Notes under the pieces: generated by a model
What the model saw: the letters and a program-made list of their open reading frames with translations, nothing else
The model's database searches: none
What the model was told of the DNA's origin: nothing
Position numbers and translations under genes: made by a program
Assembly: GCA_902590775.1 (NCBI GenBank)
Contig: CACIYC010000004.1
Span: forward strand, 1-64,000
From: an uncultured Prochlorococcus sp.
Lineage (GTDB): Bacteria; Cyanobacteriota; Cyanobacteriia; PCC-6307; Cyanobiaceae
DNA: 64,000 nucleotides
Reading direction: 5' to 3'
Shown here: positions 39,294 to 50,732 of the stretch, one piece after another
Layout: each line of letters begins with the position of its first letter
How positions within the stretch are numbered: position 1 is the stretch's first letter

Positions 39294-42254
39294 ATGAATC
39301 AAGAAAAAGAAAAACCTATTTTACTACTTGTTGACGGACATTCTCTAGCTTTTAGAAGCTTTTATGCATTTAGCAAAAGTGGAGAAGGAGGTCTTAAGAC
39401 AAAAGAAGGTTTACCTACAAGTGTGACATATGGCTTCCTAAAAGGTCTTCTAGAAAACTGTAAGACACTGAGTCCTCAAGGTATAACAATTGCATTTGAT
39501 ACTGCTGAACCAACTTTTCGCCATAAAGCAGATCCTAACTACAAAGCTAATAGAGATGTTGCTCCAGAAATATTTTTCCAAGACCTAACACAACTTCAAC
39601 AAATACTTAAAGATTTTCTAAAAATACCGATCATTGCGGCACCTGGATATGAAGCAGATGACGTTTTGGGTACATTAGCTAATAATGCTGCAAATACAGG
39701 CTGGAAAGTTCGGATACTTACAGGAGACAGAGACCTTTTTCAACTAGTAGATGATTCTCGTAATATAGCTGTTTTGTATATGGGAGGTGGACCTTATGCA
39801 AAAAGTAGCAATCCTTCTCTAATCAATGAAGCGGGCGTAAAAGAAAAACTTGGTGTGACGCCTCAAAAGGTTGTTGAATTAAAAGCTTTAACTGGTGATA
39901 GTTCCGACAATATCCCTGGAGTAAAGGGTGTCGGTCCAAAAACAGCAATAAACTTACTAAAAGAGAATGGAGATTTAGATAGCATCTTTAAATTATTAGA
40001 TCAATTAGAGCTCAAAGGTGAGAAAGCTTTTCAAGGTGCAATTAAAGGAGCATTAAAGCTAAAGCTAAAGGAAGGAAAAAAAAATGCATATTTATCAAGA
40101 GAACTGGCAGAGATCATGATCGAGGTCCCTTTAAATGAAAACCCAATTTTAAGTTTAAAAGAAATAAATAAAGAAGGTTTAAAGGAAGCACTTGAAAATT
40201 TAGAGCTTTATAGTCTTATCAATCAGATCCCAAACTTTGTTGCCAGCTTCTCAAAAGGAGGTTTTAAAGCTAATAAAAAAAGCACTTCACAAGAACAGCC
40301 TCAACCATCAAAAATCGTTAATCAAAAATCGAAAAGCTCTTCTTCACATGACGAAAATCAACCGCCAAATATAAAACCTCTAATAATCACTACACACAAT
40401 CAACTCAAAGATTTAGTAAACACTTTAAATAATTGCAGCAAACCACTACTACCTGTAGCTATAGATACAGAGACTACCAGCTTAAATCCCTTCATAGCAG
40501 AGTTAGTTGGCATTGGATTCTGCTGGGGGCAAGGGCTAGATGATCTAGCTTATATTCCAATTGGACATAACTCTCAAGGTGAATTAGAACAAAATAAAAA
40601 AGAAGATCAGCTACCTTTAAAAGATGTTATAACAGCCCTAACTCCCTGGTTAAGCAGCTCTAATCACCCAAAAGTTCTTCAAAATGCTAAATATGATCGT
40701 CTGATTTTTCTTCACAATGGTATTCCATTAGAAGGAGTCATACTCGATACTCTCCTTGCAGATTATCTTTGTAATTCAACCGCGAAGCATAGCCTTGAGG
40801 ATATTACTTATAGAGAATTTGGTTTTAAAGTAACTAGCTTTAAGGAACTAGTCAATAAAGGGCAGAGCTTCAAAGATGTCGACATTAATACTGCAAGTTT
40901 ATACTGTGGAATGGATGTATATCTCACAAGAAAAGTTTCTTTTCGCATCAAGGACAAGCTAAAGGGAATGGGAATAGAACTAATTGAACTATTAGAAAAA
41001 GTAGAACAACCACTGGAACCAATTCTCGCTGAGATGGAAGCTAGAGGAATTTGCATAGATATTGCCTACTTGAAAGAATTATCTATTGAATTAAATAAAA
41101 ATCTACTAAAATTAGAAAAGCAAGCCTATAAATTTGCGGGCATCGAATTCAACCTCAACTCACCAAAACAGCTTGGTGAAATACTTTTTGAAAGGCTAGC
41201 TCTTGATAAGAGAAAATCCCGTAGGACAAAAACAGGTTGGAGTACAGATGGCAATGTTTTAGAGAAATTAGAGAAAGACCATTCAATCATTCCTATGTTG
41301 ATCGAACATCGAACACTAAGTAAACTTTTAAGTACATATGTTGATGCTCTTCCTCAATTGGTTGAGAAAGAAACAGGTAGAGTCCATACAGATTTCAATC
41401 AAGCCGTAACTGCCACTGGTAGGTTAAGTAGTAGCAATCCAAATTTACAAAATATTCCAATACGAACTGAATTTAGTCGTCGTATAAGAAAAGCATTTCT
41501 CCCTCAAGAACACTGGAAATTAATAAGTGCAGACTACTCGCAAATAGAACTGAGAATTCTAGCCCACCTCTCAAAAGAACAAACACTACAAAAAGCTTTT
41601 AAGGATAATATTGATGTTCATACTTTAACAGCAAAAGTTCTTTTAGAAAAAGAATCAATTAACTCTGATGAAAGGAGATTAGGGAAGACAATTAATTTTG
41701 GAGTGATCTATGGAATGGGAGCTCAACGCTTTGCAAGATCAACTGGGGTTTCCCTATCAGAAGCGAAAGAGTTCTTAACTCGTTATAAAAATCAATACCC
41801 TAAAGTTTTCTCCTTCCTAGAGCTTCAAGAAAGACTTGCTTTAAGTAAAGGCTACGTAACAACACTACTAGGTAGACGTAGGTACTTTAACTTTGATAAT
41901 AATGGATTAGGGAGACTTTTAGGTGCTGACCCTATGGATATAGATCTAAAGCTTGCCCGACGTGCTGGAATGGAAGCGCAACAACTTAGAGCCGCAGCAA
42001 ATGCACCAATACAGGGGTCAAGTGCAGATATCATTAAAATAGCAATGGTACAACTATCAAAGAAGATCAAAGAAGAAGCTTTACCCGCGAACCTTCTCTT
42101 GCAAGTTCATGATGAATTGGTTCTAGAAGTAGAACCATTAGTAATAGAAGAAGTTAAATCTTTGATCATTAGTACAATGGAAAATGCTGTAAAGCTTAGT
42201 GTTCCATTAGTTGTAGAAGCTGCTATTGGAGAGAATTGGATGGAAACAAAATAA
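39294..42254 (+). CDS. polA: DNA polymerase I
   Basis: 986 aa; 5'-3' exonuclease, exonuclease and Pol domains (SADYSQIELRILAH, LLQVHDELVLE). Confidence 0.98.
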   Translation: MNQEKEKPILLLVDGHSLAFRSFYAFSKSGEGGLKTKEGLPTSVTYGFLKGLLENCKTLSPQGITIAFDTAEPTFRHKADPNYKANRDVAPEIFFQDLTQLQQILKDFLKIPIIAAPGYEADDVLGTLANNAANTGWKVRILTGDRDLFQLVDDSRNIAVLYMGGGPYAKSSNPSLINEAGVKEKLGVTPQKVVELKALTGDSSDNIPGVKGVGPKTAINLLKENGDLDSIFKLLDQLELKGEKAFQGAIKGALKLKLKEGKKNAYLSRELAEIMIEVPLNENPILSLKEINKEGLKEALENLELYSLINQIPNFVASFSKGGFKANKKSTSQEQPQPSKIVNQKSKSSSSHDENQPPNIKPLIITTHNQLKDLVNTLNNCSKPLLPVAIDTETTSLNPFIAELVGIGFCWGQGLDDLAYIPIGHNSQGELEQNKKEDQLPLKDVITALTPWLSSSNHPKVLQNAKYDRLIFLHNGIPLEGVILDTLLADYLCNSTAKHSLEDITYREFGFKVTSFKELVNKGQSFKDVDINTASLYCGMDVYLTRKVSFRIKDKLKGMGIELIELLEKVEQPLEPILAEMEARGICIDIAYLKELSIELNKNLLKLEKQAYKFAGIEFNLNSPKQLGEILFERLALDKRKSRRTKTGWSTDGNVLEKLEKDHSIIPMLIEHRTLSKLLSTYVDALPQLVEKETGRVHTDFNQAVTATGRLSSSNPNLQNIPIRTEFSRRIRKAFLPQEHWKLISADYSQIELRILAHLSKEQTLQKAFKDNIDVHTLTAKVLLEKESINSDERRLGKTINFGVIYGMGAQRFARSTGVSLSEAKEFLTRYKNQYPKVFSFLELQERLALSKGYVTTLLGRRRYFNFDNNGLGRLLGADPMDIDLKLARRAGMEAQQLRAAANAPIQGSSADIIKIAMVQLSKKIKEEALPANLLLQVHDELVLEVEPLVIEEVKSLIISTMENAVKLSVPLVVEAAIGENWMETK

Positions 42255-42309
42255 AAAAAACATCTCTACATTGATTCCTTTTTTTAATTAATCAAACATT
42301 TTATAAAAA

Positions 42310-43812
42310 GTGTCCTTAAAACTTACAAACACACTCACTCAAAAAACAGAACTATTTAGTTCTATAAAACCCATGCAGGTGAGTATTTATTGTTGTGGTG
42401 TAACTGTCTACGACCTATGTCATTTAGGACATGCACGAAGCTACATAATATGGGATGTATTACGAAGACACTTCATATGGCAAGGATATAAAGTCAATTT
42501 TATTCAGAATTTTACTGATATTGACGACAAAATTCTTGACAGAGCAGCTAAGGAAAATTCTACTATGACTGAAATTAGCGAAAAAAACATTAAAGAGTTT
42601 TTTCAAGATATGGACGCATTGGGAATCATGCGTGCTGATCGAATGCCTAGAGCAACTAAATGCTTAGATGGCATTATAGCTATGATTAAACAGTTAGAAA
42701 AGAAAGGAGCTGCTTATTCAGTAGATGGAGATGTCTACTTTTCCGTAATGAAATATGCTGATTATGGCAAGCTAAGTAGACGTGACCTTTCTAAACAGCT
42801 GCTCAATGCAGATGGACGCATTACTAATCAAGAGGAAGCTAGAAAACAAAACTCATTTGACTTTGCACTTTGGAAAAAAGCAAAAGGGACCGAAACCAGC
42901 TTCAATTCTCCTTGGGGACAAGGAAGACCTGGTTGGCATATTGAATGTTCAGCAATGGTTCTTAAGGAGTTAGGACAAACTATTGATATTCATTTAGGTG
43001 GAGCAGATCTAATTTTTCCCCATCATGAAAATGAAATTGCTCAATCAGAATCAGCGACAGGGAAAAAGCTGGCAAGATTTTGGCTTCATAACGGAATGGT
43101 AAATGTTGGAGGGCAGAAAATGAGTAAATCGCTTGGCAATTTCACAACAATTAGATCTCTACTAAACGAAGGCATCTCTCCAATGACTTTAAGGCTATTT
43201 GTACTACAAGCCCATTACAGAAAGCCTCTAGATTTCACTAAAGCATCCCTTGAAGCTGCATCCAAAGGATGGGAGAGCCTAAACAAGGCCTTATGTGTTG
43301 GCTTCATGAATGACAAAAGACTTGATTGGCCTCAAAGCCAACCTCAAGAAACTAAATCAGAGACGACTCAGCGGAAAAACTCTTTACCAAAAATATTGTT
43401 AAAATTGCATCAACAATTTTTAGATGCATTAAATGACGACCTTAATACGTCAGTAGCTCTTTCAGTACTCTTTAAACTTTCTCGCCCACTAAAAGCAATA
43501 TCCAACCAAATTGAACATGGAAGCTTTAATTTAATTGAAAATTCTGAAAACCAAAATTTATATTCACGATGGTTGCTTCTTGTTGAACTTGCAAGTGTTT
43601 TAGGTCTTAAGCCCGAGCAACCTAAAGAAACTCCTTCCAGTGAAACTACAAAGATCAATGAAGATGAAATCAAAAAAGCAATAAAAGAACGAAATAATGC
43701 AAAATTAATCAGAGATTATGCAAAAGCGGACGAAATAAGGGCAGCTCTAATAAATCAAGGTGTTGAGCTGATTGACAAGTCAGATGGTCAAACAGATTGG
43801 ATCCAAAATTAA
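42310..43812 (+). CDS. cysS: Cysteinyl-tRNA synthetase
   Basis: [32 protein letters not shown] start. Confidence 0.98.
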   Translation: MSLKLTNTLTQKTELFSSIKPMQVSIYCCGVTVYDLCHLGHARSYIIWDVLRRHFIWQGYKVNFIQNFTDIDDKILDRAAKENSTMTEISEKNIKEFFQDMDALGIMRADRMPRATKCLDGIIAMIKQLEKKGAAYSVDGDVYFSVMKYADYGKLSRRDLSKQLLNADGRITNQEEARKQNSFDFALWKKAKGTETSFNSPWGQGRPGWHIECSAMVLKELGQTIDIHLGGADLIFPHHENEIAQSESATGKKLARFWLHNGMVNVGGQKMSKSLGNFTTIRSLLNEGISPMTLRLFVLQAHYRKPLDFTKASLEAASKGWESLNKALCVGFMNDKRLDWPQSQPQETKSETTQRKNSLPKILLKLHQQFLDALNDDLNTSVALSVLFKLSRPLKAISNQIEHGSFNLIENSENQNLYSRWLLLVELASVLGLKPEQPKETPSSETTKINEDEIKKAIKERNNAKLIRDYAKADEIRAALINQGVELIDKSDGQTDWIQN

Positions 43813-43900
43813 TTTATTTTTCTTTACTTGATAGATCTTGTATTTTTTCTACTGAAAGAAACCATAAGGTGAGAAACTAAAGATTACCTGCTGGAACAAT

Positions 43901-45154
43901 GTGAAAGCCATCAGCGTACTGGGCTCCACTGGTTCGATTGGTACCCAAACACTTCAAATAGTAAAAGAATTCCCCAAGCAATTCAAAGTAGTTGCTTTAA
44001 CAGCAGGCAAAAACTTGGGTTTGCTTTTAGAGCAAATCAAGTACTACAAACCTGAAGTAGTTGCTCTTGCTGACAAATCTCAATTATCTGCGCTTCAACA
44101 GGCAGTAGACGACTTATTTAAGAATGAAAAGTATTTCTCTCCTCCTAAGCTTTTAGGTGGAGATGAAAGTTTGAATATTGCTGCTTCATGGGATAGCGCA
44201 GATCTTGTGGTCACAGGAATTGTTGGATGTGCCGGTCTTTTACCTACTCTTTCAGCAATTAAAGCAGGCAAAGACATAGCACTAGCAAACAAAGAAACGC
44301 TAATAGCTGCTGGCCCAGTTGTTCTTCCTGAATTAAAGAAAAGTGGAAGTCGATTATTCCCTGCAGACTCTGAACATTCCGCAATCTTTCAATGTCTTCA
44401 AGGTACCCCTTGGCCAGATAATGCTCGCCTTTCCACTGGCCAAGCAACTCCAGGAATAAGAAATATTCAATTAACTGCATCTGGAGGGGCTTTTCGTGAC
44501 TGGGCAGCAAAAGACTTAATTCATGCAACTGTAAAAGATGCGACTAGTCATCCGAATTGGAGCATGGGAAAAAAAATCACAGTAGATTCTGCAACTCTTA
44601 TGAATAAGGGGCTTGAGGTAATAGAAGCACATTATTTGTTTGGACTTGCTTATGAGCACATTGAGATAGTGATTCATCCTCAAAGCATTATTCATTCAAT
44701 GATTGAATTGGCAGATTCTTCCGTTTTAGCCCAAATGGGATGGCCTGATATGAAACTTCCACTTTTGTATGCAATGAGTTGGCCAGAAAGGATTGAGACA
44801 CCCTGGAAACGACTAAATCTTTCAGAAATAGGGCGCCTGACTTTTAGTGAACCAAATACATCTAAATATCCTTGTATGGAACTTGCATATTCAGCTGGGA
44901 AAGCAGGAGGAACAATGCCTGCTGTTCTTAATGCAGCAAACGAAGAAGCTGTAGCTCTATTTTTGCAAGAAAAAATTCATTTTCTAAACATCCCAAAAGT
45001 AATTGAATCAGCTTGTGAAAGCCACAAAAATGATCTTAAAGCCAACCCCCAATTAAATGATGTGATTGAAGTCGATAATTGGGCTCGTAAAGCAGTTAGG
45101 GCACATGTGCAAAAAAATGCTCATCAAATGACAATGTCAACATTGAGAAAGTGA
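43901..45154 (+). CDS. dxr: 1-deoxy-D-xylulose 5-phosphate reductoisomerase
   Basis: [38 protein letters not shown]. Confidence 0.98.
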   Translation: MKAISVLGSTGSIGTQTLQIVKEFPKQFKVVALTAGKNLGLLLEQIKYYKPEVVALADKSQLSALQQAVDDLFKNEKYFSPPKLLGGDESLNIAASWDSADLVVTGIVGCAGLLPTLSAIKAGKDIALANKETLIAAGPVVLPELKKSGSRLFPADSEHSAIFQCLQGTPWPDNARLSTGQATPGIRNIQLTASGGAFRDWAAKDLIHATVKDATSHPNWSMGKKITVDSATLMNKGLEVIEAHYLFGLAYEHIEIVIHPQSIIHSMIELADSSVLAQMGWPDMKLPLLYAMSWPERIETPWKRLNLSEIGRLTFSEPNTSKYPCMELAYSAGKAGGTMPAVLNAANEEAVALFLQEKIHFLNIPKVIESACESHKNDLKANPQLNDVIEVDNWARKAVRAHVQKNAHQMTMSTLRK

Positions 45155-45498
45155 GTCCAAAAATAAGTCACCATTTATTGCTATGTGCGACACCTAAGAA
45201 GCCATCATGTTGCAATCCCAACGAAGGACTCAAAAGCTGGGAAAGACTAAAAAATATTTTGAAAGAACTAAAACTTGAAAGTCCTCACAGACCTGAAGGT
45301 ATTGTTTTACGTAGCAAAGTGGACTGCTTAAGAATATGTCAAGAAGGTCCAATCCTTTTGATTTGGCCTGATGGTATTTGGTATCACAATATTTCGCCTG
45401 AACGAATAGATGTAATAGTTAAGAATCACATTATCAAAGGTAACCCAATAAAAAAGTGGGTTCTAAAAGAAACTCCTCTTGCCATAAACAAATTCTAA
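45151..45498 (+). CDS. Thioredoxin-like [2Fe-2S] ferredoxin
   Basis: [13 protein letters not shown]..., [20 protein letters not shown]. Confidence 0.85.
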   Translation: MSPKISHHLLLCATPKKPSCCNPNEGLKSWERLKNILKELKLESPHRPEGIVLRSKVDCLRICQEGPILLIWPDGIWYHNISPERIDVIVKNHIIKGNPIKKWVLKETPLAINKF

Positions 45499-46613
45499 TT
45501 TGCTGTTATATTTGCAAATTTCAAAAGCCAACGTTTAACGACTTCATCTCCCCAACATCCTCCCAAAGAATGAAATCCATTATGACCTCCATTTTTTGTT
45601 AAAAGAATTTCTACTTTATAATCCAGTTTTCGCTTCTTAATACTCATATACAAATTTTCTATAGCTTGAGAGGGAACCCAGGGATCATCAAGTGACTGAA
45701 TAAGCAATGTTTTTGGAATCATTTCCAAGGAATCTGAATTTAACGAATAAATAGGCGAAGCCCTTCTGTAATAGTCATCTACATTCTTATAACCCCACCT
45801 TGGAGCCGTTATTGCTGAGTCAAAAGCTTTAATTGATGACGTAATCGATGTCTTAAAAACATTCCCTATAAGCAACTGGTCTCTTTCTGAATCTGCAATC
45901 CCAAAAGGATCTTCAAGAGTTTGTCTAACCAATCTATTTAACAACCAAGTTTGATAAAACCTATTACGAAGCCTCTCAATAGACAAGCTACATTCTTCTA
46001 AATCCAAAGGACTGCTAATACATACCAATCCATCTAATAATGATCTACCTGGAGAGAGAGTTTTGCAATCCAAGCAAGCATTTAACAAGATAGTTCCACC
46101 CAATGAGAGTCCAACTCCAAAGAGTGGTATTGGAAGGTCCTTCTTTCTAGCTAAAAGGTTAGCAATTTCTCTGGCTTTCTCTATCGCTGGGAAAATATCA
46201 CTACTACAATTAGCAGCATATGTTCCCGCTGCATATTCTCTACCAGGGTTGGCTCCACGAAGATTCAATCGCAAAACAGCAAAGTCTGCTGCCAAGAGAG
46301 AAGCAGCCATACGTCTCAGTCCTCTTCGTTGACTTGATCCTCCTAAGCCATGAAGCATCAAAATCAATCCTTTAACTTGAGAAGTGTGTAAAGGGCAATT
46401 AAGAAAAGCTATTAAATGCTCATCACTAGAACTCCTAGAGTATTTGGGAGGTATAGCTATTTGAACGACTTCAGAGTTGTAAAGGTACAAATTCTCATCA
46501 ACAAAAGTATCTCTAAGAGTCTGTAGATCTGCTCCAATCCAAGGAAAACGTTGTCGAAATTTTGGTATAACAATTTCTTCAATAACTTTTTTCTTTAATT
46601 CAAGCTTTGCCAC
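45495..46613 (-). CDS. Alpha/beta hydrolase (YheT-like)
   Basis: LILMLHGLGGSSQRRGLRRMA, FGVGLSLGGTILLN. Confidence 0.9.
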   Translation of the reverse strand: MAKLELKKKVIEEIVIPKFRQRFPWIGADLQTLRDTFVDENLYLYNSEVVQIAIPPKYSRSSSDEHLIAFLNCPLHTSQVKGLILMLHGLGGSSQRRGLRRMAASLLAADFAVLRLNLRGANPGREYAAGTYAANCSSDIFPAIEKAREIANLLARKKDLPIPLFGVGLSLGGTILLNACLDCKTLSPGRSLLDGLVCISSPLDLEECSLSIERLRNRFYQTWLLNRLVRQTLEDPFGIADSERDQLLIGNVFKTSITSSIKAFDSAITAPRWGYKNVDDYYRRASPIYSLNSDSLEMIPKTLLIQSLDDPWVPSQAIENLYMSIKKRKLDYKVEILLTKNGGHNGFHSLGGCWGDEVVKRWLLKFANITAN

Positions 46614-48051
46614 TAATTCCCAATTCCTTTAATTCCAATAAGAGATCCCCTAACACTTTCTTTGCATCTCCAAAAACCATAGATGTATTAGATAACTCAA
46701 ACAAATCATTCTTAATTCCTGAATAGCCTGCACTCATACCCCTTTTAATAACAAATACTGTTCGTGCTTCTTGAACATCAAGAACGGGCATTCCATATAG
46801 AGGTGAAGTTGGATCATTTTTAGCCTGAGGATTAACAACATCATTAGCTCCTAGAACAAGAACAACATCTGTAGCTGGAAAGTCAGGATTAATTACATCC
46901 ATTTCCTTAAGTTGTTCATAAGGAACATCTGCTTCTGCTAAAAGGACATTCATATGCCCAGGCATTCGACCTGCAACAGGATGAATTGCATAATTCACTT
47001 CAATTCCACTGGCTTCCAATATCCTTGTAACCTCTCTAAGGGTATGTTGAGCCTGAGCTACAGCCAATCCATATCCAGGAACAATTACAACTCGTTCTGC
47101 TGCTTCAAGAGTGAGTGCACATTCTTCTACACTGCAACTAGTAATATTTAAGTATTCATTAGATCCATTCTGCCCTCCTGAAATTGCACTAGAGGCAATT
47201 GCACCGCCAAAAAGGACTGAAACCAAAGATCGATTCATACCTTTACACATAACTTGAGTAAGAATTAAGCCAGCAGCTCCTACCATTGCCCCAGCGACTA
47301 TTAGCAATTGACTACCTACAACAAATCCTGCTGCTGCTGCTGCTACACCAGAGTAGCTATTTAATAAAGAAATAACTACAGGCATATCAGCACCGCCAAT
47401 AGGAAGAGTTACTCCTATTCCCAAGACAGCCGAGCTTATCACCAATAGCCAAAGGCCTGTCTCGCCTCCACTGGAAAAGAATGTGCTAATTCCTATTAAG
47501 GAAATAAACGCCAATCCAATATTGATTATATGACGTATTTTTCTTTGCATTATTCCAGGAGTTGAAAGCCACCCCTGCAACTTCGCCATGGCTATCATTG
47601 AGCCAGTAAAAGTTACAGCCCCAACAAAAATAGAAATAACGATTGATATTTTTCCAACTAATATATTGCTTAGGCTTGTAGTGGAGTCGGTTAAAAGAGA
47701 AGGAGTAAAAGCATATGCCAACGCAACCAACAAAGAAGACATCCCTCCACATCCGTTAAACAGTGCAACTGTTTCAGGCATTGCTGTCATTGCTACTTTT
47801 TTGGCTGTGATCATCCCAAACAAACAACCGATAACGGAGCCAAGAGTTATCCATATCCATGCATCTACAGATATGCGAGCACTCCCAAGAGCATCAATCA
47901 AGACTCCTATCACAGCAAGAGTCATTGCAATTGCAGCAAGTCGATTTGCTTCACGCGCAGAACGAACTTTAGAAAGCCCTTTAATGCCTAAAGCCAAAAG
48001 AAGAACAGCTGAAAGGTCAATAAGAAACTTCAATGTTTCGGAAAAATCCAT
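46600..48051 (-). CDS. pntB: NAD(P) transhydrogenase subunit beta
   Basis: VVIVPGYGLAVAQAQHTLRE, VALVLGANDVVNP-type motifs. Confidence 0.96.
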   Translation of the reverse strand: MDFSETLKFLIDLSAVLLLALGIKGLSKVRSAREANRLAAIAMTLAVIGVLIDALGSARISVDAWIWITLGSVIGCLFGMITAKKVAMTAMPETVALFNGCGGMSSLLVALAYAFTPSLLTDSTTSLSNILVGKISIVISIFVGAVTFTGSMIAMAKLQGWLSTPGIMQRKIRHIINIGLAFISLIGISTFFSSGGETGLWLLVISSAVLGIGVTLPIGGADMPVVISLLNSYSGVAAAAAGFVVGSQLLIVAGAMVGAAGLILTQVMCKGMNRSLVSVLFGGAIASSAISGGQNGSNEYLNITSCSVEECALTLEAAERVVIVPGYGLAVAQAQHTLREVTRILEASGIEVNYAIHPVAGRMPGHMNVLLAEADVPYEQLKEMDVINPDFPATDVVLVLGANDVVNPQAKNDPTSPLYGMPVLDVQEARTVFVIKRGMSAGYSGIKNDLFELSNTSMVFGDAKKVLGDLLLELKELGISGKA

Positions 48052-48064
48052 CTTTTAAACTCCT

Positions 48065-48352
48065 TTATTTACGTGATGTTTTACGACTAAACATTGCGAG
48101 CATCCTATCTGTCACAAGGAAGCCGCCAACTACATTGAACAATGCAAATCCAAGAGAAACAGCTCCAAGTACCAACAAGAGAGTATTAGATGTATTACCT
48201 GCCTTAATGATTAAGGTAAGAGCAGCAAGCATTGTTATCCCGGAAATTGCATTAGCACCACTCATTAATGGTGTATGCAATGTAGGGGGGACTTTCCCAA
48301 TTAGTTCCAATCCGAGAAGGCTCCCTAAAAGAAGCACCCAAAAAAAAGACAT
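48065..48352 (-). CDS. pntA-2: NAD(P) transhydrogenase subunit alpha, membrane part
   Basis: TPLMSGANAISGITMLAALTLI; lies between pntB and pntA-1. Confidence 0.94.
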   Translation of the reverse strand: MSFFWVLLLGSLLGLELIGKVPPTLHTPLMSGANAISGITMLAALTLIIKAGNTSNTLLLVLGAVSLGFALFNVVGGFLVTDRMLAMFSRKTSRK

Positions 48353-49494
48353 TACTTAGAACCTCCTAAATTCATTACATGAGTAAGACGTATTACCCCA
48401 TCCTTGCTTATCAAAGACCCAGCAATTAATTCGTCTTCTTCATTAATTATAAGTTCCCCATGTTTGATCAATGGATTAACCATTGCAAGCAAATTCTTTG
48501 AATATAAATAACTTGCATGATTTGGAACTGTACAAGGCAAATCAGATGCACCAATAAGCTTAACTCCTTTTCTAACAACGGTTTCACCAGGCTTGGTTCC
48601 TGCACAATTCCCTCCTTGAGAGACTGCTAGATCTACAACAACGGAGCCAGGTCTCATCCGATCAAGCATCTCTTCTTCAATTAGTCGCGGTGCTCTCTTA
48701 CCTGGCACTTGAGCAGTGCAAATAGCAACGTCAGCATCAGCCAAATGATCAGAAAGCTCCTCTCGCTGAGTTGCAAGAAATTCTGCTGAAACCTGCTTGG
48801 CATAACCTCCAGATTCGTCAGTCGCATCTGAATTTTTTGGAGGCTCTATGAACCTTGCTCCTAAAGATTCAACTTGTTCTTTTACTTCTTCACGAATATC
48901 GCTCACATAAACAACAGCGCCTAAACGTTTGGCAGTGGCTATAGCTTGTAATCCAGCAACTCCTGCTCCCAAGATAACAACCTTGGCTGGTTGAATAGTT
49001 CCAGCAGCAGTCATAAGCATTGGGAAATATCTATCCAATGCACTTGCTCCTAGCAGTACGGCTTTATAACCAGCAACATTAGCTTGAGAAGAGAGAGCAT
49101 CTGATGATTGGGCTCTGCTTATCCTGGGTAAAAGTTCAAGCGATAATGCGGAAAGCTTTGAATCAATAAGAGCTTTAGCTAAATTTTCATTCCCATAAGG
49201 TGCCAATAATCCAACAACTAATGCCCCAGATTTCAACTTCATTAAAAATTCATTGCGAGGAGCGTTAACACATAAAACAACATCAATTTGCTTAAGAGAA
49301 TCTCCATCTTTTTCAGAAAAAACTTCAGCTCCAGAATTGCAATAATTTTCATCTGTAAATCCTGCTGAAAGACCTGCTCCTTTTTCAAAAGATACGGAAA
49401 AGCCAATAGATAAAAGCTTTTTCACAGTCTCTGGGGTTGCTGCAACTCTCGTTTCATCTAAAGCAGCTTCGATAGGAATTAAAATTCTTGGCAA
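48352..49494 (-). CDS. pntA-1: NAD(P) transhydrogenase subunit alpha, soluble part
   Basis: ILIPIEAALDETRVAATPETVKKL, ILGAGVAGLQAIATAKRLGA. Confidence 0.95.
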   Translation of the reverse strand: MPRILIPIEAALDETRVAATPETVKKLLSIGFSVSFEKGAGLSAGFTDENYCNSGAEVFSEKDGDSLKQIDVVLCVNAPRNEFLMKLKSGALVVGLLAPYGNENLAKALIDSKLSALSLELLPRISRAQSSDALSSQANVAGYKAVLLGASALDRYFPMLMTAAGTIQPAKVVILGAGVAGLQAIATAKRLGAVVYVSDIREEVKEQVESLGARFIEPPKNSDATDESGGYAKQVSAEFLATQREELSDHLADADVAICTAQVPGKRAPRLIEEEMLDRMRPGSVVVDLAVSQGGNCAGTKPGETVVRKGVKLIGASDLPCTVPNHASYLYSKNLLAMVNPLIKHGELIINEEDELIAGSLISKDGVIRLTHVMNLGGSK

Positions 49495-49625
49495 GATAAA
49501 TACTCTTGAACTTTTAAAGATTAGAACCGATAAGGTTCGAAGACCACGATTTTTGTTGAAAAAACCTTTTCCTTAAGTGCGATTATGGCTAAGAAGAAAG
49601 AGAAACTTAAATATTTAGGAAGAAT

Positions 49626-50204
49626 ATGAGCCTAAAAGCAATCGAATGTCCAGACGGTGTATGCCACAGCCATCATGGCGGGCATGCTATCCCTAGGACA
49701 GCCATGCAAAAGAATCTCCAAAGTCATGGGAAAGAATGGTGTGAACGTCTTGCAGAAAGAATTTATGAAATGTCAGTAGACACATATTCCCAAACCGTCA
49801 TGCCAAGTTTGCATGCCTCAGGATGGCAAAGACGGCATTTAGATTGGGAATTCAAGCTTGCTGATAATAATTCTGAGCCAGATGAAACACTAGTTGAAGG
49901 AATTATCAATGCTACTGAGAGTTTCCTTCGCAGCAGTGAAGTGCATCGATTATTTATTCAGGAACTTGTTCAAGGTACTTTTGAGGAGGCAACTGAAGAT
50001 CATTTAAGATCAAAAGCTGTCAGATCACTCATAGAAAGTGAAATAATGCAAATGATTGAAGAACGCAAAGAAGAACTTTTAGATCGTTTAGCAGAGAACC
50101 TTTTAAACGAATCAAATGGAGATTTTAATATTGCCAAAAAAGCTGCTAAAGAAGGAATTGATGAAGTTAAAAAATTACTTTTAAATCATTCAGAATCAAT
50201 ATAA
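49626..50204 (+). CDS. Conserved hypothetical protein
   Basis: 192 aa coding-like ORF. Confidence 0.7.
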   Translation: MSLKAIECPDGVCHSHHGGHAIPRTAMQKNLQSHGKEWCERLAERIYEMSVDTYSQTVMPSLHASGWQRRHLDWEFKLADNNSEPDETLVEGIINATESFLRSSEVHRLFIQELVQGTFEEATEDHLRSKAVRSLIESEIMQMIEERKEELLDRLAENLLNESNGDFNIAKKAAKEGIDEVKKLLLNHSESI

Positions 50205-50408
50205 ATTCAGTAAAAAAGACATCAGGATATATTTTTGAATATAAATATATTTTTACTTAAGATTCTCCAAATCCCAGTAGAAAGGTTATTCAATCTAAAG
50301 AATTCATTAAGACAATAATTCTATTTGTTCATAAAACACGGTTTTGTACAAATAACGCAGGATTAAGAGTCATTGCCATGCAAAGGTACCCCCGTTGAGG
50401 GCAATTAA

Positions 50409-50651
50409 ATGGACAGACCTCTTAAAAGAAGAATAAGTATAGCTAGCTGTTGGGCTTCTAGCAGAATGGCTCTTTTAGATAGCATTGAACGCTATGAAGA
50501 TAGTTATGCAATAACCCAAGAGTTTCGTGAATGGATAACATGCATTGAAAGCAAAAATTCTATGACTGATTTTTCGATATTAAAGGTTCCCAAATCAATG
50601 ACTTCGCTTAAAGAAGAAAATAGAGAACTTGATGAACTCTTAGAGCTATAA
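50409..50651 (+). CDS. Hypothetical small protein (xxEFxEWI family, copy 3)
   Basis: YEDSYAITQEFREWITC resembles the 6555 and 18623 ORFs. Confidence 0.6.
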   Translation: MDRPLKRRISIASCWASSRMALLDSIERYEDSYAITQEFREWITCIESKNSMTDFSILKVPKSMTSLKEENRELDELLEL

Positions 50652-50732
50652 ATAATTTACCCTCAATACTTTTGATTCACAGTAATAAGATAATTCATTT
50701 AAAATTTTCGTAATTATAAATAAATAAAAAAT

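Noticed and set aside
47588-48359. Plus-strand ORFs 47588-48058 and 48033-48359
   Set aside because: Antisense to pntB and pntA-2, which have clear homology
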